A DNA stretch of 64,000 nt from Thioalkalivibrio sp. K90mix (lineage in GTDB: Bacteria > Pseudomonadota > Gammaproteobacteria > Ectothiorhodospirales > Ectothiorhodospiraceae), in assembly GCF_000025545.1 (NCBI RefSeq), contig NC_013889.1:613501-677500 (forward strand), in the 5' to 3' direction. Below the pieces are notes generated by a model, which saw only the letters and a program-made list of their open reading frames with translations, did no database searches and had not been told where the DNA came from. Position 1 is the stretch's first letter. The number at the start of each line of letters is the position of its first letter. Shown here one piece after another: positions 37,548 to 46,742 of this stretch. The position numbers and the translations under genes were made by a program.

Positions 37548-38680
37548 GGCGAGACGGGCGCGGTATGGGCCATCGCATCCCGGAACAGGGTCTGGTAGCG
37601 CGCGGCCACGGCCTCGAGGGCGTAATGCGATTCCATGCGTGCACGGGCCTCGCCCCCCAGCGCGTGCAGGCGCTCACGGCCCTGGCCGATGGCCCGGACA
37701 ATGGCGTCGGCCAGATCCTGCGGCTCGGGGCTTGCGGCGACAAAGCCGGTGGACCCGACCACGCGGGCGGCATCGCCGATATCGGTGACCACGGCCGGTC
37801 TGCCGCAGGCCATGGCCTCGCCCACGACATTGGGGAAGCCCTCGCCCCAGCGCGAGGGCAGCACCAGCAGGTCCAGGCCCGGGTAGAGGGCCTCGGGTTC
37901 GGGGGTGGGCGGCAGCAGCGTGACATGCCGGTCCATCCCGTGTTCGCGGATGGCCTGGGCCAGCGGGTTGTCATCCGCGGACACCCCGGTGCCCACCATG
38001 ACGCAGTGCACGTCGACTCCACCCCGGACCAGGTGCGCCAGGGCGGCCACCAGTCCGGCATGGTTCTTCATGGGGTGGGCGCGTCCGACCATGCCCAGCA
38101 GCCAGGTGTCCGCCCCGATACCCAGTTGGGCGCGCAGCCCGGGGGTGGCGTCCGGCGCCGGATGGAAACGCGCGAGGTCAAAGCCGTTGGGCAGGACCAC
38201 GCGGCGATCCGCGGCGAATCCCAGCGCCTCGTGCTGCGCGGCGGCGGTGGCGCTGTTGTAGACGATGCGGGCCGGATACCGCGACAGCCAGGCGCCGGTG
38301 CGGATCACCCAGCGGGTCCCGCGTTTCTCGTGCGCCAGGTCATGCACCGAGTGGCGCACGTTCCAGAACACCGGGCCCTGATACCCGAGGCGTCGGGTCA
38401 GCGAGGCCGCCAGGTTGCCGTGGTACATCCAGCCCATCACGCCATCGGGCTGATAGGCGGCCAGCGCGCGGCGCAGGGCGGCGATCCATCCCGTGGAGAG
38501 CGGGTTGCGCAGTCGCCCGGTATAGACCGGGATACCCTGCGCCCGGATGTCGCCGGCCATCACCCCGGGTTCCTTGAGCGCGAACACGGCGCCGGCGTCC
38601 GGTGCCGCGCGCAGCAGGTTGCCCAGCTGGCGCTCCGCGCCGCCCTGGCCGAGCCCGTTGATCACGTGCAGGATCTTCAC
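37544..38680 (-). CDS. Glycosyltransferase family 4 protein
   Basis: A 378-residue GT-B transferase starting VKILHVINGLGQGGAERQL, the classical N-terminal motif of GT4 enzymes. The C-terminal donor domain has LLGMVGRAHPMKNHAGLV, CVMVGTG and a VLPSRWGEGFPNVVGEAMACG segment with the conserved E-x7-E. GTG 38680 was taken as start: it overlaps the upstream ligase stop (GTGA), follows AGGAG and gives the canonical N-terminus. Adds a sugar to the repeat unit; donor unknown. Confidence 0.9.
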   Translation of the reverse strand: MKILHVINGLGQGGAERQLGNLLRAAPDAGAVFALKEPGVMAGDIRAQGIPVYTGRLRNPLSTGWIAALRRALAAYQPDGVMGWMYHGNLAASLTRRLGYQGPVFWNVRHSVHDLAHEKRGTRWVIRTGAWLSRYPARIVYNSATAAAQHEALGFAADRRVVLPNGFDLARFHPAPDATPGLRAQLGIGADTWLLGMVGRAHPMKNHAGLVAALAHLVRGGVDVHCVMVGTGVSADDNPLAQAIREHGMDRHVTLLPPTPEPEALYPGLDLLVLPSRWGEGFPNVVGEAMACGRPAVVTDIGDAARVVGSTGFVAASPEPQDLADAIVRAIGQGRERLHALGGEARARMESHYALEAVAARYQTLFRDAMAHTAPVSP

Positions 38681-40014
38681 CGTCGGCTCTCCTGCAACTC
38701 GCTGATCACATGCAGGTGCTTGCCGCTGGGCGACGGCGGGATCGCGTTCACGCGATCGATATCCAGGCGTGTGCCCGCGCCGAGTTGTTCGCGGATCTCG
38801 GGCTCCAGGCGCGCCTGCAGACGCCGTTCTCGCTCGCCTTGCGGGGCACGATCGATGGGGATCAGGCGCAGGCGGATATGATCTTCCGCGTGCTGGACCC
38901 ACTGGTACTGTCCGATCCAGTCTTCCGGGTACAGCAACTGGCGCAGCCACCCGCCGAATACCACGGCACCGCTGGTGCCGCGGATATGGTCGGTCACGCG
39001 TCCCCATACCCCCTCCAGCAGCGGCCATTCCCGCCCGCAGTCGCAGGCCTCGCCGGACCAGCTGGCCAGGTCGCCGATCGCATAGCGCAGCAGGGGCATG
39101 CTGTAGTTCGTCAGCGAGGTGACCACGACCCGCCCGGGGGTGCCGGGTGGCGTCGGACGGCCGTCGTCGTCGAGGATCTCCAGGTACTGGGTCAGCGGGT
39201 TCACGTGCAGCCCGCGGTGGTGCTCGCATTCGCAGGCGATGTCACCCACCTCGCGCGAGCCGTAGCGGTTGAACACGGGGGCATCGAAGGCCTTCTCGAT
39301 GGTCTCGCGCATGTCGGGAAAGAGCGTTCCGGCCGAACTCAGCACACTGCCGATACCCGGCACACGGACTCCCCGGCGCAGGGCATGCCGGGCGAGTTCG
39401 TGGCCACTCTCCGCGTAGATCTGCAACTGACTGGGCGGCGCGGCGCGCAACTGCTCGAGGTGCGCATCCATCGTCTCCGGGTCCATGCGGTAGGCGTTCA
39501 GCAGGGTGCGATTCTTCAGCCGTTCGGCGAGGCGGCGGGTGCCCCGGGGTGCGGTGAGGTCGCGCGAAGCCGCCCACAGCACGGCCTTGGGCTGACCCGG
39601 GCGGTAGCCGGTCCAGCCGTCGAACAGGGCCTTGGTGGCGCGGCCCCAGCGGCGATAGGCGGTGTCCTGGTAGAACGTGGCCGGCTCGCCGGTGGATCCC
39701 CCCGAGGTGTTGCGCCGCAGCCCGGGTCGAGGTCGCTGTGCGCACAGGCGCTCGCCCTCGCGACGGATGGTGTCCTTGTCGAGGATGGGCAGCGACAGCA
39801 GGGTGGCCAGCGGATCGGCGGCGATGGTGTCCGCATCGGGCAGGATTTCGCGGTAGTACGGCACATCGTCGCGTGCGTGTACCAGCAGGCGCGCGAGCCG
39901 CTCGGCCTGCAGGCGCTGCAGGGCGGGCAGGGGGAGCCGCTCCGCCCGGCGCAGCGCGGCATATTCGCGCGGGCCGGAGAGCCAGGGGAGGAGGGCACCA
40001 AAGGCCAGGGACAT
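38677..40014 (-). CDS. CapK / phenylacetate-CoA-ligase-like adenylating enzyme
   Basis: A 445-residue AMP-forming ligase-fold protein of the CapK type found in capsule loci. The P-loop-like NTSGGSTGEPATFYQD (about 103-118) is intact, and a later FNRYGSREVGDIACECEHH segment (about 250-268) corresponds to the adenylate-binding Y-G-x-x-E motif. A Cys/His patch is present (CECEHH, CDCGREW). Such enzymes may activate a carboxylic acid that is then attached to the polysaccharide, but no CapK product is well established. The neighbours are an ATP-grasp and a PP-loop protein, also ATP-dependent ligating enzymes. Confidence 0.87.
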   Translation of the reverse strand: MSLAFGALLPWLSGPREYAALRRAERLPLPALQRLQAERLARLLVHARDDVPYYREILPDADTIAADPLATLLSLPILDKDTIRREGERLCAQRPRPGLRRNTSGGSTGEPATFYQDTAYRRWGRATKALFDGWTGYRPGQPKAVLWAASRDLTAPRGTRRLAERLKNRTLLNAYRMDPETMDAHLEQLRAAPPSQLQIYAESGHELARHALRRGVRVPGIGSVLSSAGTLFPDMRETIEKAFDAPVFNRYGSREVGDIACECEHHRGLHVNPLTQYLEILDDDGRPTPPGTPGRVVVTSLTNYSMPLLRYAIGDLASWSGEACDCGREWPLLEGVWGRVTDHIRGTSGAVVFGGWLRQLLYPEDWIGQYQWVQHAEDHIRLRLIPIDRAPQGERERRLQARLEPEIREQLGAGTRLDIDRVNAIPPSPSGKHLHVISELQESRR

Positions 40015-40026
40015 GACGCTTGTGCC

Positions 40027-40746
40027 TCAGGCGCTGGCGGTGCGCATCGAGCGCAGGCTGGAGCGCGCCCGACGGGCCAGCTCGAGCAGCGGCCCCAGAC
40101 GCGAATACTGGATCGTGCGTCGCGACTCGCGCGAGAAGCGGCAGGGCTGGCAGTGACCACAGGGCTGGCCGAGGATCGGCGAATGACAGAACCACGACTG
40201 TTCGAGCAGCGGCAGGAAGCCTTTGGCCTCGGCGTCGTACTTCATCGCCTCCTTCGTCACCGACAGCAACGGGAAGCGGTAGTACTGGAACAGCTCCCAG
40301 GCGAAGTCGTCCTCGCGGAAGCGGAAGTCCCCGTACTGCGGGTTGCGGAAAAGACGTTCCTGCAACTCGGTGCCGGCCTCGTGGCCGGTGAGCGACAGTT
40401 CCAGGTCGCGCAGGCCTTCCTGTTCGCACAGGCGGGCGAGCCAGTCGTACTGGGTACCCACATGCACCTCGCTCGCCAGGCGCTGGTAGAGCTCGGTGAT
40501 GTTCGGGTCCTCGAGGATGTCGCTGCGCAGATAGACACGAACCGGCGCCACGCGCCCGCGGGCCTCCGCCCGCGCCTCGATGCCCGCACGGATGTTGGCC
40601 ATGGCCCGCAGCTCGTACACATAGGATTTCCGGCGCGGGTCCAGCACGTAGATCGGCTGTACCTTGCGGTTGCGATAAAGCGCCAGGTCAAGCAGGCGGT
40701 AGCTGGAGTCCCAGCCACCGGTCCACAGCAGTTTGATGGTGTGCAT
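40027..40746 (-). CDS. QueC-like PP-loop ATPase in a polysaccharide locus
   Basis: A 239-residue N-type ATP pyrophosphatase. The PP-loop is LLWTGGWDSSYRLL (residues 6-19; consensus SGGxDS). Near residues 190-210 it keeps the zinc ligands of 7-cyano-7-deazaguanine synthase in the exact QueC spacing C-x8-C-x2-C-x2-C (CHSPILGQPCGHCQPC). In QueC the enzyme turns a carboxylate into a nitrile through adenylation. Here the rest of the sequence is divergent and no queuosine gene is near; it lies between CapK-like and ATP-grasp genes, suggesting amide or nitrile formation on a sugar acid. ATG 40746 follows AGGAG; a much longer in-frame start is rejected. Confidence 0.82.
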   Translation of the reverse strand: MHTIKLLWTGGWDSSYRLLDLALYRNRKVQPIYVLDPRRKSYVYELRAMANIRAGIEARAEARGRVAPVRVYLRSDILEDPNITELYQRLASEVHVGTQYDWLARLCEQEGLRDLELSLTGHEAGTELQERLFRNPQYGDFRFREDDFAWELFQYYRFPLLSVTKEAMKYDAEAKGFLPLLEQSWFCHSPILGQPCGHCQPCRFSRESRRTIQYSRLGPLLELARRARSSLRSMRTASA

Positions 40747-40772
40747 GTCGTTCTCCTGATGGCAGTGGCGGA

Positions 40773-41858
40773 TCAGCGCGGATAGCCACGCGGGACCGAG
40801 GGCAGCAAGGGTCCGAAGCAGGACTCGTTGCGCGACCAGGCCACCTGCTCCGCATTCCACTCGAGGATGACGGGCTCGCCGCTGGCCTGAATGCAGACGT
40901 CCCAGCCAATGAAGCGCAGATAGGGGATGCGGCGATGGGCGTTCAGGCACAGCTCGCGTACCGCGCCGAAGTTGGGGATCCGGCAGTCCTTTACGTCCAC
41001 GCCGCTGTCGGGGTGGACCGAGCCGATGCTGACGCAGACCGGGTCGCGCAGATGGCCGTCCAGCCAGCCCTCGCCATCGACACCGACGAAGTAGCCACCG
41101 GTGGAGACGTTGTCGGTGCGCTGCCCCTCGCGGCCCAGGCGGAGGAAATGGTTCAGGATGCGCAGTTCCCCGGATTCCGGATCGAGGAAGGTCAGAACCC
41201 GCAGCGTATTGACCGAGCTGGCGTTGATCCGCGCGATATCCGGATGCTGCTCGATCAGGGGCTGCACGATGCAGTTTCCGGGGACCTTGCCGAGCTCTTC
41301 GGCCACCTGCTCGGTGGTCGTGAAAGTCACGCCGAGGCCCTGGCGTCCCTCGTCGGGCTTGATCACATAGGTCTTGCCGGCCTCGAGCCGGGAGAGGGCG
41401 GTTTCCAGCGGCTCCGGCGTCCCCTGGGCATCCAGGTACTGGCCACCCACGCGCACGAAGACCGGAGGCACGACGCTGTCCGGGAACAGGCGCGAATCCA
41501 TGGTCTTGAGTCCGCTCAGGCGGCGGATGTCCTGCCGGTTCCAGAGCGGGTTCAGGTGTTCGGTGTAGTAATCGTCGCCGATCCACCCCTCGACGAACTC
41601 GCGCCGCACCTCGGTGTAGGCGGCCAGCCATGGCCACCAGGACTCGCTCCCGTAGGTATCGGTCGCATAGCGCTTGATCCGCTGCAGGACCGGGCGCGTG
41701 ACCGCGGATTCGCCGTGGGCGCGGATGAGTTTCTCGCGCCACTGGATGGCAATCTTGCGCGACTTTTGCAGATGGCGCAGATGGACCGCGCGCGCAATGG
41801 TGCGGGCGATGCGGCCGCTGTTCTTGATCTGCAGCGGCTGGGATTGAACGTGCGTCAC
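40773..41858 (-). CDS. Sugar-transfer-associated ATP-grasp protein
   Basis: A 361-residue protein. The N-terminal helical part (about 1-140) is followed by an ATP-grasp fold: KTYVIKPDEGRQGLGV (glycine-rich, Lys binds ATP), CIVQPLIEQHPDIARI, RINASSVNTLRVLTF, and the metal-binding IGWDVCI…EPVILEWNAE at the end. The W-N-A-E close and S-x-N-T-L-R segment match the sugar-transfer-associated ATP-grasp family of capsule loci. It likely joins an amino acid or similar group to a carboxylate. GTG 41858 is preceded by GAGGAG at ideal spacing; ATG 41900 would add 14 residues. Confidence 0.85.
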   Translation of the reverse strand: MTHVQSQPLQIKNSGRIARTIARAVHLRHLQKSRKIAIQWREKLIRAHGESAVTRPVLQRIKRYATDTYGSESWWPWLAAYTEVRREFVEGWIGDDYYTEHLNPLWNRQDIRRLSGLKTMDSRLFPDSVVPPVFVRVGGQYLDAQGTPEPLETALSRLEAGKTYVIKPDEGRQGLGVTFTTTEQVAEELGKVPGNCIVQPLIEQHPDIARINASSVNTLRVLTFLDPESGELRILNHFLRLGREGQRTDNVSTGGYFVGVDGEGWLDGHLRDPVCVSIGSVHPDSGVDVKDCRIPNFGAVRELCLNAHRRIPYLRFIGWDVCIQASGEPVILEWNAEQVAWSRNESCFGPLLPSVPRGYPR

Positions 41859-41892
41859 GGGCAACTCCTCGTGTGGTGTCGACACGGCGGGT

Positions 41893-43728
41893 TCAGCCAT
41901 GGGTGCCGGAGGCCGCAGGGCCGGGGACGGACTGGACCTGGGGGGCATCGGCCTCGGTGTGAGTGACCAGCTCGTCGAAGCGGCCAACGGAGGCGAACGA
42001 TCCCCGTTCCAGGTGGGCGACCTGATCGCAGGCGCGCACGGTACTCAGGCGGTGCGCGATCAGGATGATGGTCTTGCTGCGTGACAGGGACTCGATCGCC
42101 TCCATCACGGCGCGCTCGGTTGCGGTGTCCAGGGCACTGGTGGCCTCGTCGAACACCAGGACGTCGGGGTCGTGGTAGAGGGCGCGGGCGATCCCGATGC
42201 GCTGGCGCTGGCCCCCGGACAGGCGCACACCACGCTCGCCCACCATCGTGGCGTACTGCTCCGGCATGTCCTGAACGATGAAGTCATGCACCTGTGCCAT
42301 GCGCGCGCAGCGCTCGACACGATCGTGGTCGATCTGCGCGGCGGGAATCCCCAGTGCGATGTTTTCGGCCACGGTCGAGTCGGTCAGGAAGATGTCCTGG
42401 GGGACGTAGCCCAGGGACTGTTGCCAGGCGCGCAGGTTGGCATCGGTGACCGGCTGGCCATCCACCAGTATGGCGCCCTCGGTCGGGCGCAACAGACCCA
42501 GCAGAACGTCGACCAGCGTGGTCTTGCCGGAGCCGGTGGTCCCGATGATCCCGACCGATGTGCCGACCGGGATCTCCAGGTTGATGGCCTGCAGCGCGGG
42601 ACGGTGTCCGCCTGGATAGGTGAACTCGATGCCCTCGAGCGCGATGATCTTCTGCGGGACCAGCGGCTGGGGGGCCTGGCGATGCAGTTCCGCCAGGGCC
42701 TCGCGTTCGCGCAGGTCCTCGGTCACGCTCTCCACGGCGGCGGCGCCGAAGCGAAGCTTCGCAAGGCCCGCGTAGATGTGCTGCGCGGCGGGCAGCAGGC
42801 GGTAGCCGGCAAAGGCGTACAGCCCGAGGATCGGCAGGATCTCGCCCAGCGCATCCGTACCGGTGCCGCCCTGGGTATGCAGCAGGATCAGGGTGAGCCC
42901 GATGATGCCGCCGAAGCCGATCGCCTCGATCAGAAATTTGGGTACCTGAGAGATGGTCTGGTTGGTCGCCTGGTGCCGGGCCTGGCGCTTGGAGGGGGCA
43001 TCGAAGCGCGACAGGTACGCATGCTCGCGACCCAGCAGCTTGATGTCCTTGATGCCGCCGAGGGCCTCGCCGGCGGCGGTGAAGCGTTCCTTGTTGGCGA
43101 GCGAGCGATCACGGCCGATGCTCCCGAGCAGGCCGCGCACGAACACGAAGATCGTGCCATATACCCCGCCAATTACGACCGCGACCCCCAGCGCGAGCCA
43201 CGGATCGACAAAGATCAGCAGTGCCACGATGGCGATGGTTACGACCAGGTAGGCGATCATCGTGATCCCGGGACGGAAGACATTCAGCACCAGCTGGTCG
43301 ACCTCGGACAGGATGCTCTTCGCCATGTCGCCGCTATGACGGTTCAGGAAGAACGCATACGGCTGGCGCAGGTAGGTCTCCAGCAGGCGCTTGCCGAGGC
43401 TGTGGCGGCGCATCTCGATGAAGCGGTTCATCGCGTAGTGCGTGAGCGTGCGAAATACCGCCGAGAACAGGATCAGCGCGAAGGCCGCCGCACCCAGGGC
43501 AAAGATGAACTGATCCACCGAGTTGAAGCCGAGCCCCGTGTAGAGCTGGTTCAGTACCGGGTTGGTGTTGACCAGCTCCGGGTTACCCAGCACGGACAGG
43601 AACGGCATGATCGATGCGACCCCGGCGGTCTCCAGTACCGCCATGATCATCATCATCCCCAGCACGAGCGCACCCCGGCGCTTCTCCGCCGGGGTGAGCA
43701 ACTGCAGCGTTTTGCGGTAGACCCCCAT
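41893..43728 (-). CDS. ABC transporter, fused permease-ATPase (MsbA/PglK-like flippase candidate)
   Basis: A 611-residue half-transporter: six membrane helices (about 20-330) and a C-terminal ATPase with GTTGSGKTTLVDVLLG (about 388), SLGYVPQDIFL, VRLSGGQRQRIGIARAL and DVLVFDEATSALD. It resembles exporter-type proteins such as PglK that flip lipid-linked oligosaccharides. No Wzx-type flippase is seen in the locus, so it is the best flippase candidate. The start ATG 43728 shares a base with the epimerase stop (TGATG). Extra acidic C-terminal tail of about 20 residues. Confidence 0.9.
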   Translation of the reverse strand: MGVYRKTLQLLTPAEKRRGALVLGMMMIMAVLETAGVASIMPFLSVLGNPELVNTNPVLNQLYTGLGFNSVDQFIFALGAAAFALILFSAVFRTLTHYAMNRFIEMRRHSLGKRLLETYLRQPYAFFLNRHSGDMAKSILSEVDQLVLNVFRPGITMIAYLVVTIAIVALLIFVDPWLALGVAVVIGGVYGTIFVFVRGLLGSIGRDRSLANKERFTAAGEALGGIKDIKLLGREHAYLSRFDAPSKRQARHQATNQTISQVPKFLIEAIGFGGIIGLTLILLHTQGGTGTDALGEILPILGLYAFAGYRLLPAAQHIYAGLAKLRFGAAAVESVTEDLREREALAELHRQAPQPLVPQKIIALEGIEFTYPGGHRPALQAINLEIPVGTSVGIIGTTGSGKTTLVDVLLGLLRPTEGAILVDGQPVTDANLRAWQQSLGYVPQDIFLTDSTVAENIALGIPAAQIDHDRVERCARMAQVHDFIVQDMPEQYATMVGERGVRLSGGQRQRIGIARALYHDPDVLVFDEATSALDTATERAVMEAIESLSRSKTIILIAHRLSTVRACDQVAHLERGSFASVGRFDELVTHTEADAPQVQSVPGPAASGTHG

Positions 43729-44753
43729 CAGGCGGCCGCCCGGTAATACCCCAGATACCAATCGACGAAGCGGGCGACGCCCTCCTCGACCGATGTGGTC
43801 GGTTCGTAGCCGGTGTCGGTGCGCAGCGCCTCGACGTCGGCGTAGGTGTCCGGCACATCCCCCGGCTGCAGCGGCAGCAGGTTCTTCTCCGCCTTGCAGC
43901 CCAGGCAGTCTTCCAGCACCTCGATGTAGTGCATCAACTCCACCGGACGATGGGCCCCGATGTTGTACAGCCGGTAGGGCGCTGCACTCGTCGCCGAGTC
44001 GGGCTCGGCGCCGGTCCAGTCGAGGTTGGGCTGGGCCGGACGGTCCAGCGTGCGAATCACGCCCTCGACGATGTCGTCGATGTAGGTGAAGTCGCGCCGA
44101 TGGTGGCCATAGTTGAAGACGTCGATCGGCTCGCCCGCCAGGATCTTCTTCGTGAACAGGAACAGCGCCATGTCCGGGCGGCCCCAGGGGCCGTAGACGG
44201 TAAAGAAGCGCAGGCCCGTCACCGGGAGCTGGTACAGGTGCGCATAGGTATGCGCCATCAGCTCGTTGGCCTTCTTGCTCGCGGCGTAGAGGGAGAGCGG
44301 ATGGTCGACGTTGTCGTGCACCGAGAACGGCATCGTGGTGTTGGCGCCGTAGACGGAGCTGGAGCTGGCGTAGACCAGGTGCTCCACACCAAAGTGCCGG
44401 CAGCCCTCCAGGATGTTGCCGAAGCCGACCAGGTTGGTGTCGACATAGGCCGCCGGGTTCTCCAGCGAGTAGCGCACCCCGGCCTGGGCCGCCAGGTTCA
44501 CCACCCGCTCCGGGCGATGCTCGCGAAACACCCGCTCCATCTCGGCGCGGTCGGCGATGTCTTCGTGTTCGAACACGAAGCGCTGGCGGGACGCCGGCAA
44601 GGCGCGGATGCGGTCCAGTCGGGCCCGCTTCAGGCTCGGGTCGTAGTAGTCGTTCATGTCGTCGACACCGATCACGGTGTCGCCACGCTCCAGCAGGCGC
44701 AGGGCCAGATGGGAGCCGATAAAACCTGCCGCGCCGGTGATCAAGACTTTCAT
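43728..44753 (-). CDS. NAD-dependent UDP-sugar epimerase (UDP-glucuronate 4-epimerase-like)
   Basis: A 341-residue extended SDR enzyme. The start [20 protein letters not shown] holds the NAD loop, [14 protein letters not shown] the substrate region and Y-A-A-S-K-K the catalytic Tyr-Lys pair. Residues [20 protein letters not shown] and [10 protein letters not shown] are typical of the group containing UDP-glucuronate 4-epimerases (CapI-like). It would interconvert UDP-uronic acids or related sugars for the glycan. First gene of the 13-gene minus-strand set, divergent from wza. Confidence 0.9.
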   Translation of the reverse strand: MKVLITGAAGFIGSHLALRLLERGDTVIGVDDMNDYYDPSLKRARLDRIRALPASRQRFVFEHEDIADRAEMERVFREHRPERVVNLAAQAGVRYSLENPAAYVDTNLVGFGNILEGCRHFGVEHLVYASSSSVYGANTTMPFSVHDNVDHPLSLYAASKKANELMAHTYAHLYQLPVTGLRFFTVYGPWGRPDMALFLFTKKILAGEPIDVFNYGHHRRDFTYIDDIVEGVIRTLDRPAQPNLDWTGAEPDSATSAAPYRLYNIGAHRPVELMHYIEVLEDCLGCKAEKNLLPLQPGDVPDTYADVEALRTDTGYEPTTSVEEGVARFVDWYLGYYRAAA

Positions 44754-45143
44754 GTCGCCTCTTCCTTGTCGGATGGATGGGACTGACGTGTCCGGACGTT
44801 TCGCTTGCCCAGGGGCGTTGTGACGAGGGTCCGGGTCACTCGTTCATGGGGTGAACGCGATGGATTCAAGCATCGGCCGGAATGGCCCCGCAACGCCGGT
44901 TCCGGGAAACGTGAGGTCGATCCGTCGAAGCTGTGACTCGCCCCGTAAGTTTCGGATCGCGGCATTGCCCGCAGGGGGTTGGCTGCCGATATTTTGCGCC
45001 AGTTCGACGACGATCCGGCCTATTCGTGACATGGTCGGCCCGCTTGAGGCGGACCCGGTGGGGCTCGCCAGGATGAATCGCAAGGTGACGACGCGGCCGT
45101 GGGCGCCAGGGGCGCTGCGGCCATGCGCAAAAGAGGAAGATCC
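44754..45143. other. Divergent control region between the epimerase and wza genes
   Basis: These 390 bases hold no supported gene. They must contain the promoters of the minus-strand glycan genes and of wza-wzb-wzc. A less GC-rich patch is near 44935-45000 (around GATATTTTGCGCC). A sigma54-like match there has wrong GG-GC spacing and was rejected. No JUMPstart/ops element was found. GAGGAAG before 45144 is the wza ribosome site. Confidence 0.5.
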
Positions 45144-46274
45144 ATGAACGTGATCCCCCCCGTACGCTGGGTCCTGTTGCTGAGCCTGCTGGTGATATTG
45201 GGTGGGTGTGCCTGGGCCCCTGGCGGGCACATTGCCGAACGCACCTCCAGTGCCCCGGTCGAGGACCTGGTCGATATCGAGCCCATAACCTTTGGCCTGA
45301 TCCGGGCCCAGGAGACCCGCTCGGTACCGCCAGACTTGCGCCGTGTAAGCGACGAGATGGCACAGGACGTCGATGAATACGATTACCGCATCGGTCGCGG
45401 CGACGTGCTGGCGGTCATCGTGTACGAACACCCCGAGCTGACCATTCCGGCCGGCAGCGAGCGGTCCGCTGTGGAATCGGGGAATACCGTGCACCCCGAC
45501 GGGACCATCTTTTATCCCTATATCGGGCGCGTCGAAGTCGAGGGGTACACCGTGTCGCAGGTGCGTGACCGGATCGCGCGCGATCTCGCGACCTTCGTGA
45601 ACGAGCCCCAGGTCGAGGTGCGCGTGGCGGCCTTCAACTCGCAGAAGGTCCAGGTGACAGGCTCGGTACGCGAACCCGGCGTGCAGCCAGTGACCAATGT
45701 GCCGCTGACCGTGCTCGATGCGATCCACCACGCGGGCGGGCTGTCCGACGATGCCAACTGGCACGAGGTGATCCTGACACGGGAAGGCGAAGAGGTCGTG
45801 ATCTCGCTCTACGACATGTTGCGCTACGGCGACATGTCGCAGAACCGGCTCCTGCGCGATGGCGACGTGCTGCACGTCCCGGATACTGCCGGCCAGCAGA
45901 TCTACGTGATGGGCGAAGTGGGCGACCCGCAACGGCTGCCCCTGGGCCGCGGTCAGCTCACGCTGATGGATGCGCTCAGCCAGGCCGGAGGGTTTAACGA
46001 GACTCGGGCGGACGCCAGCGGCATCTTCGTGATCCGCCGTGCACCACCGGACAGCGACAAGCTCGCGACCGTCTACCAGCTGGATGCGCGCAATTCCGCA
46101 GCGCTGATGCTGGGGGCCGAGTTCGAGCTGGAGCCGCTGGACATCGTGTATGTGACGACGACGTCGCTGGGCCGCTGGAACCGCGTGATCAGTCAGCTGC
46201 TGCCCACGGTCAGCGCGGTTTACCAATCCTCCCGTACCACGCGCGACGTGCGCCGCCTGTCGGATGACTTCTAG
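45144..46274 (+). CDS. wza: Wza/GfcE-type polysaccharide export lipoprotein
   Basis: A 376-residue outer-membrane translocon protein. The signal peptide ends in the lipobox LGGC (Cys at about residue 23). A poly-export domain (RIGRGDVLAVIVYEHPELTI, about 78-170) and two SLBB-type beta-grasp repeats (QVTGSVREPGVQPV… and YVMGEVGDPQRLPL…) follow, then an amphipathic C-terminal stretch that could form the outer-membrane helix ring. Length matches E. coli Wza (379). ATG 45144 with GAGGAAG upstream starts the signal peptide. It is the first gene of wza-wzb-wzc. Confidence 0.94.
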   Translation: MNVIPPVRWVLLLSLLVILGGCAWAPGGHIAERTSSAPVEDLVDIEPITFGLIRAQETRSVPPDLRRVSDEMAQDVDEYDYRIGRGDVLAVIVYEHPELTIPAGSERSAVESGNTVHPDGTIFYPYIGRVEVEGYTVSQVRDRIARDLATFVNEPQVEVRVAAFNSQKVQVTGSVREPGVQPVTNVPLTVLDAIHHAGGLSDDANWHEVILTREGEEVVISLYDMLRYGDMSQNRLLRDGDVLHVPDTAGQQIYVMGEVGDPQRLPLGRGQLTLMDALSQAGGFNETRADASGIFVIRRAPPDSDKLATVYQLDARNSAALMLGAEFELEPLDIVYVTTTSLGRWNRVISQLLPTVSAVYQSSRTTRDVRRLSDDF

Positions 46275-46276
46275 CC

Positions 46277-46720
46277 ATGTTTAACCGGATTCTGGTCGTT
46301 TGTACCGGCAATATCTGCCGCAGTCCCGTGGGCGAGGCACTGCTGCGCGAGCGCCTGCCTGATCGCTCCGTGGAATCCGCGGGCCTTGGGGCTGTGGTCG
46401 GGGAGGGCGTCCACCCCGAGGCGCGGCGTCTGGCCGAGGCCGATGGTCTGGATGTCTCGGCACACAAGGCCCGGCAGATCGAGGCGGACTGGCTGCATCA
46501 CGCCGATCTGGTGCTGGTCATGAGCGAGGGCCAGCGCCAGGCCGTCGGCGGGCGCCACCCCGAGGTGCTCGGCAAGACGATGCGATTTGGCCACTGGCTG
46601 GAAGGTGGCCGTGGCCGAGACATCCCCGATCCCTATGGCAAGAGCCCCGAGGTCTTCGTGCAGGCTCATGCCCTACTTGTGGAGGCTGCCGATGCCTGGG
46701 CACGGCGGCTGAACCGATGA
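46277..46720 (+). CDS. wzb: Low-molecular-weight protein-tyrosine phosphatase (Wzb/Etp)
   Basis: A 147-residue cytoplasmic phosphatase that removes phosphate from the Wzc tyrosine tail. The P-loop VVCTGNICRSPVGEA (C-x5-R at residues 9-15) and the general-acid loop DIPDPYGKS are intact. Length equals E. coli Wzb. It starts two bases after the wza stop. Confidence 0.95.
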   Translation: MFNRILVVCTGNICRSPVGEALLRERLPDRSVESAGLGAVVGEGVHPEARRLAEADGLDVSAHKARQIEADWLHHADLVLVMSEGQRQAVGGRHPEVLGKTMRFGHWLEGGRGRDIPDPYGKSPEVFVQAHALLVEAADAWARRLNR

Positions 46721-46742
46721 TCTCCGACACAGGTAAATCCCG

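Noticed and set aside
40027-40746. Annotation as the housekeeping queuosine enzyme QueC
   Set aside because: No queD, queE or other queuosine genes are near, the sequence outside the motifs is divergent and both neighbours belong to the glycan locus.
44950-45010. Sigma54-like promoter before wza
   Set aside because: The GG and GC doublets are 13 bases apart instead of 10.
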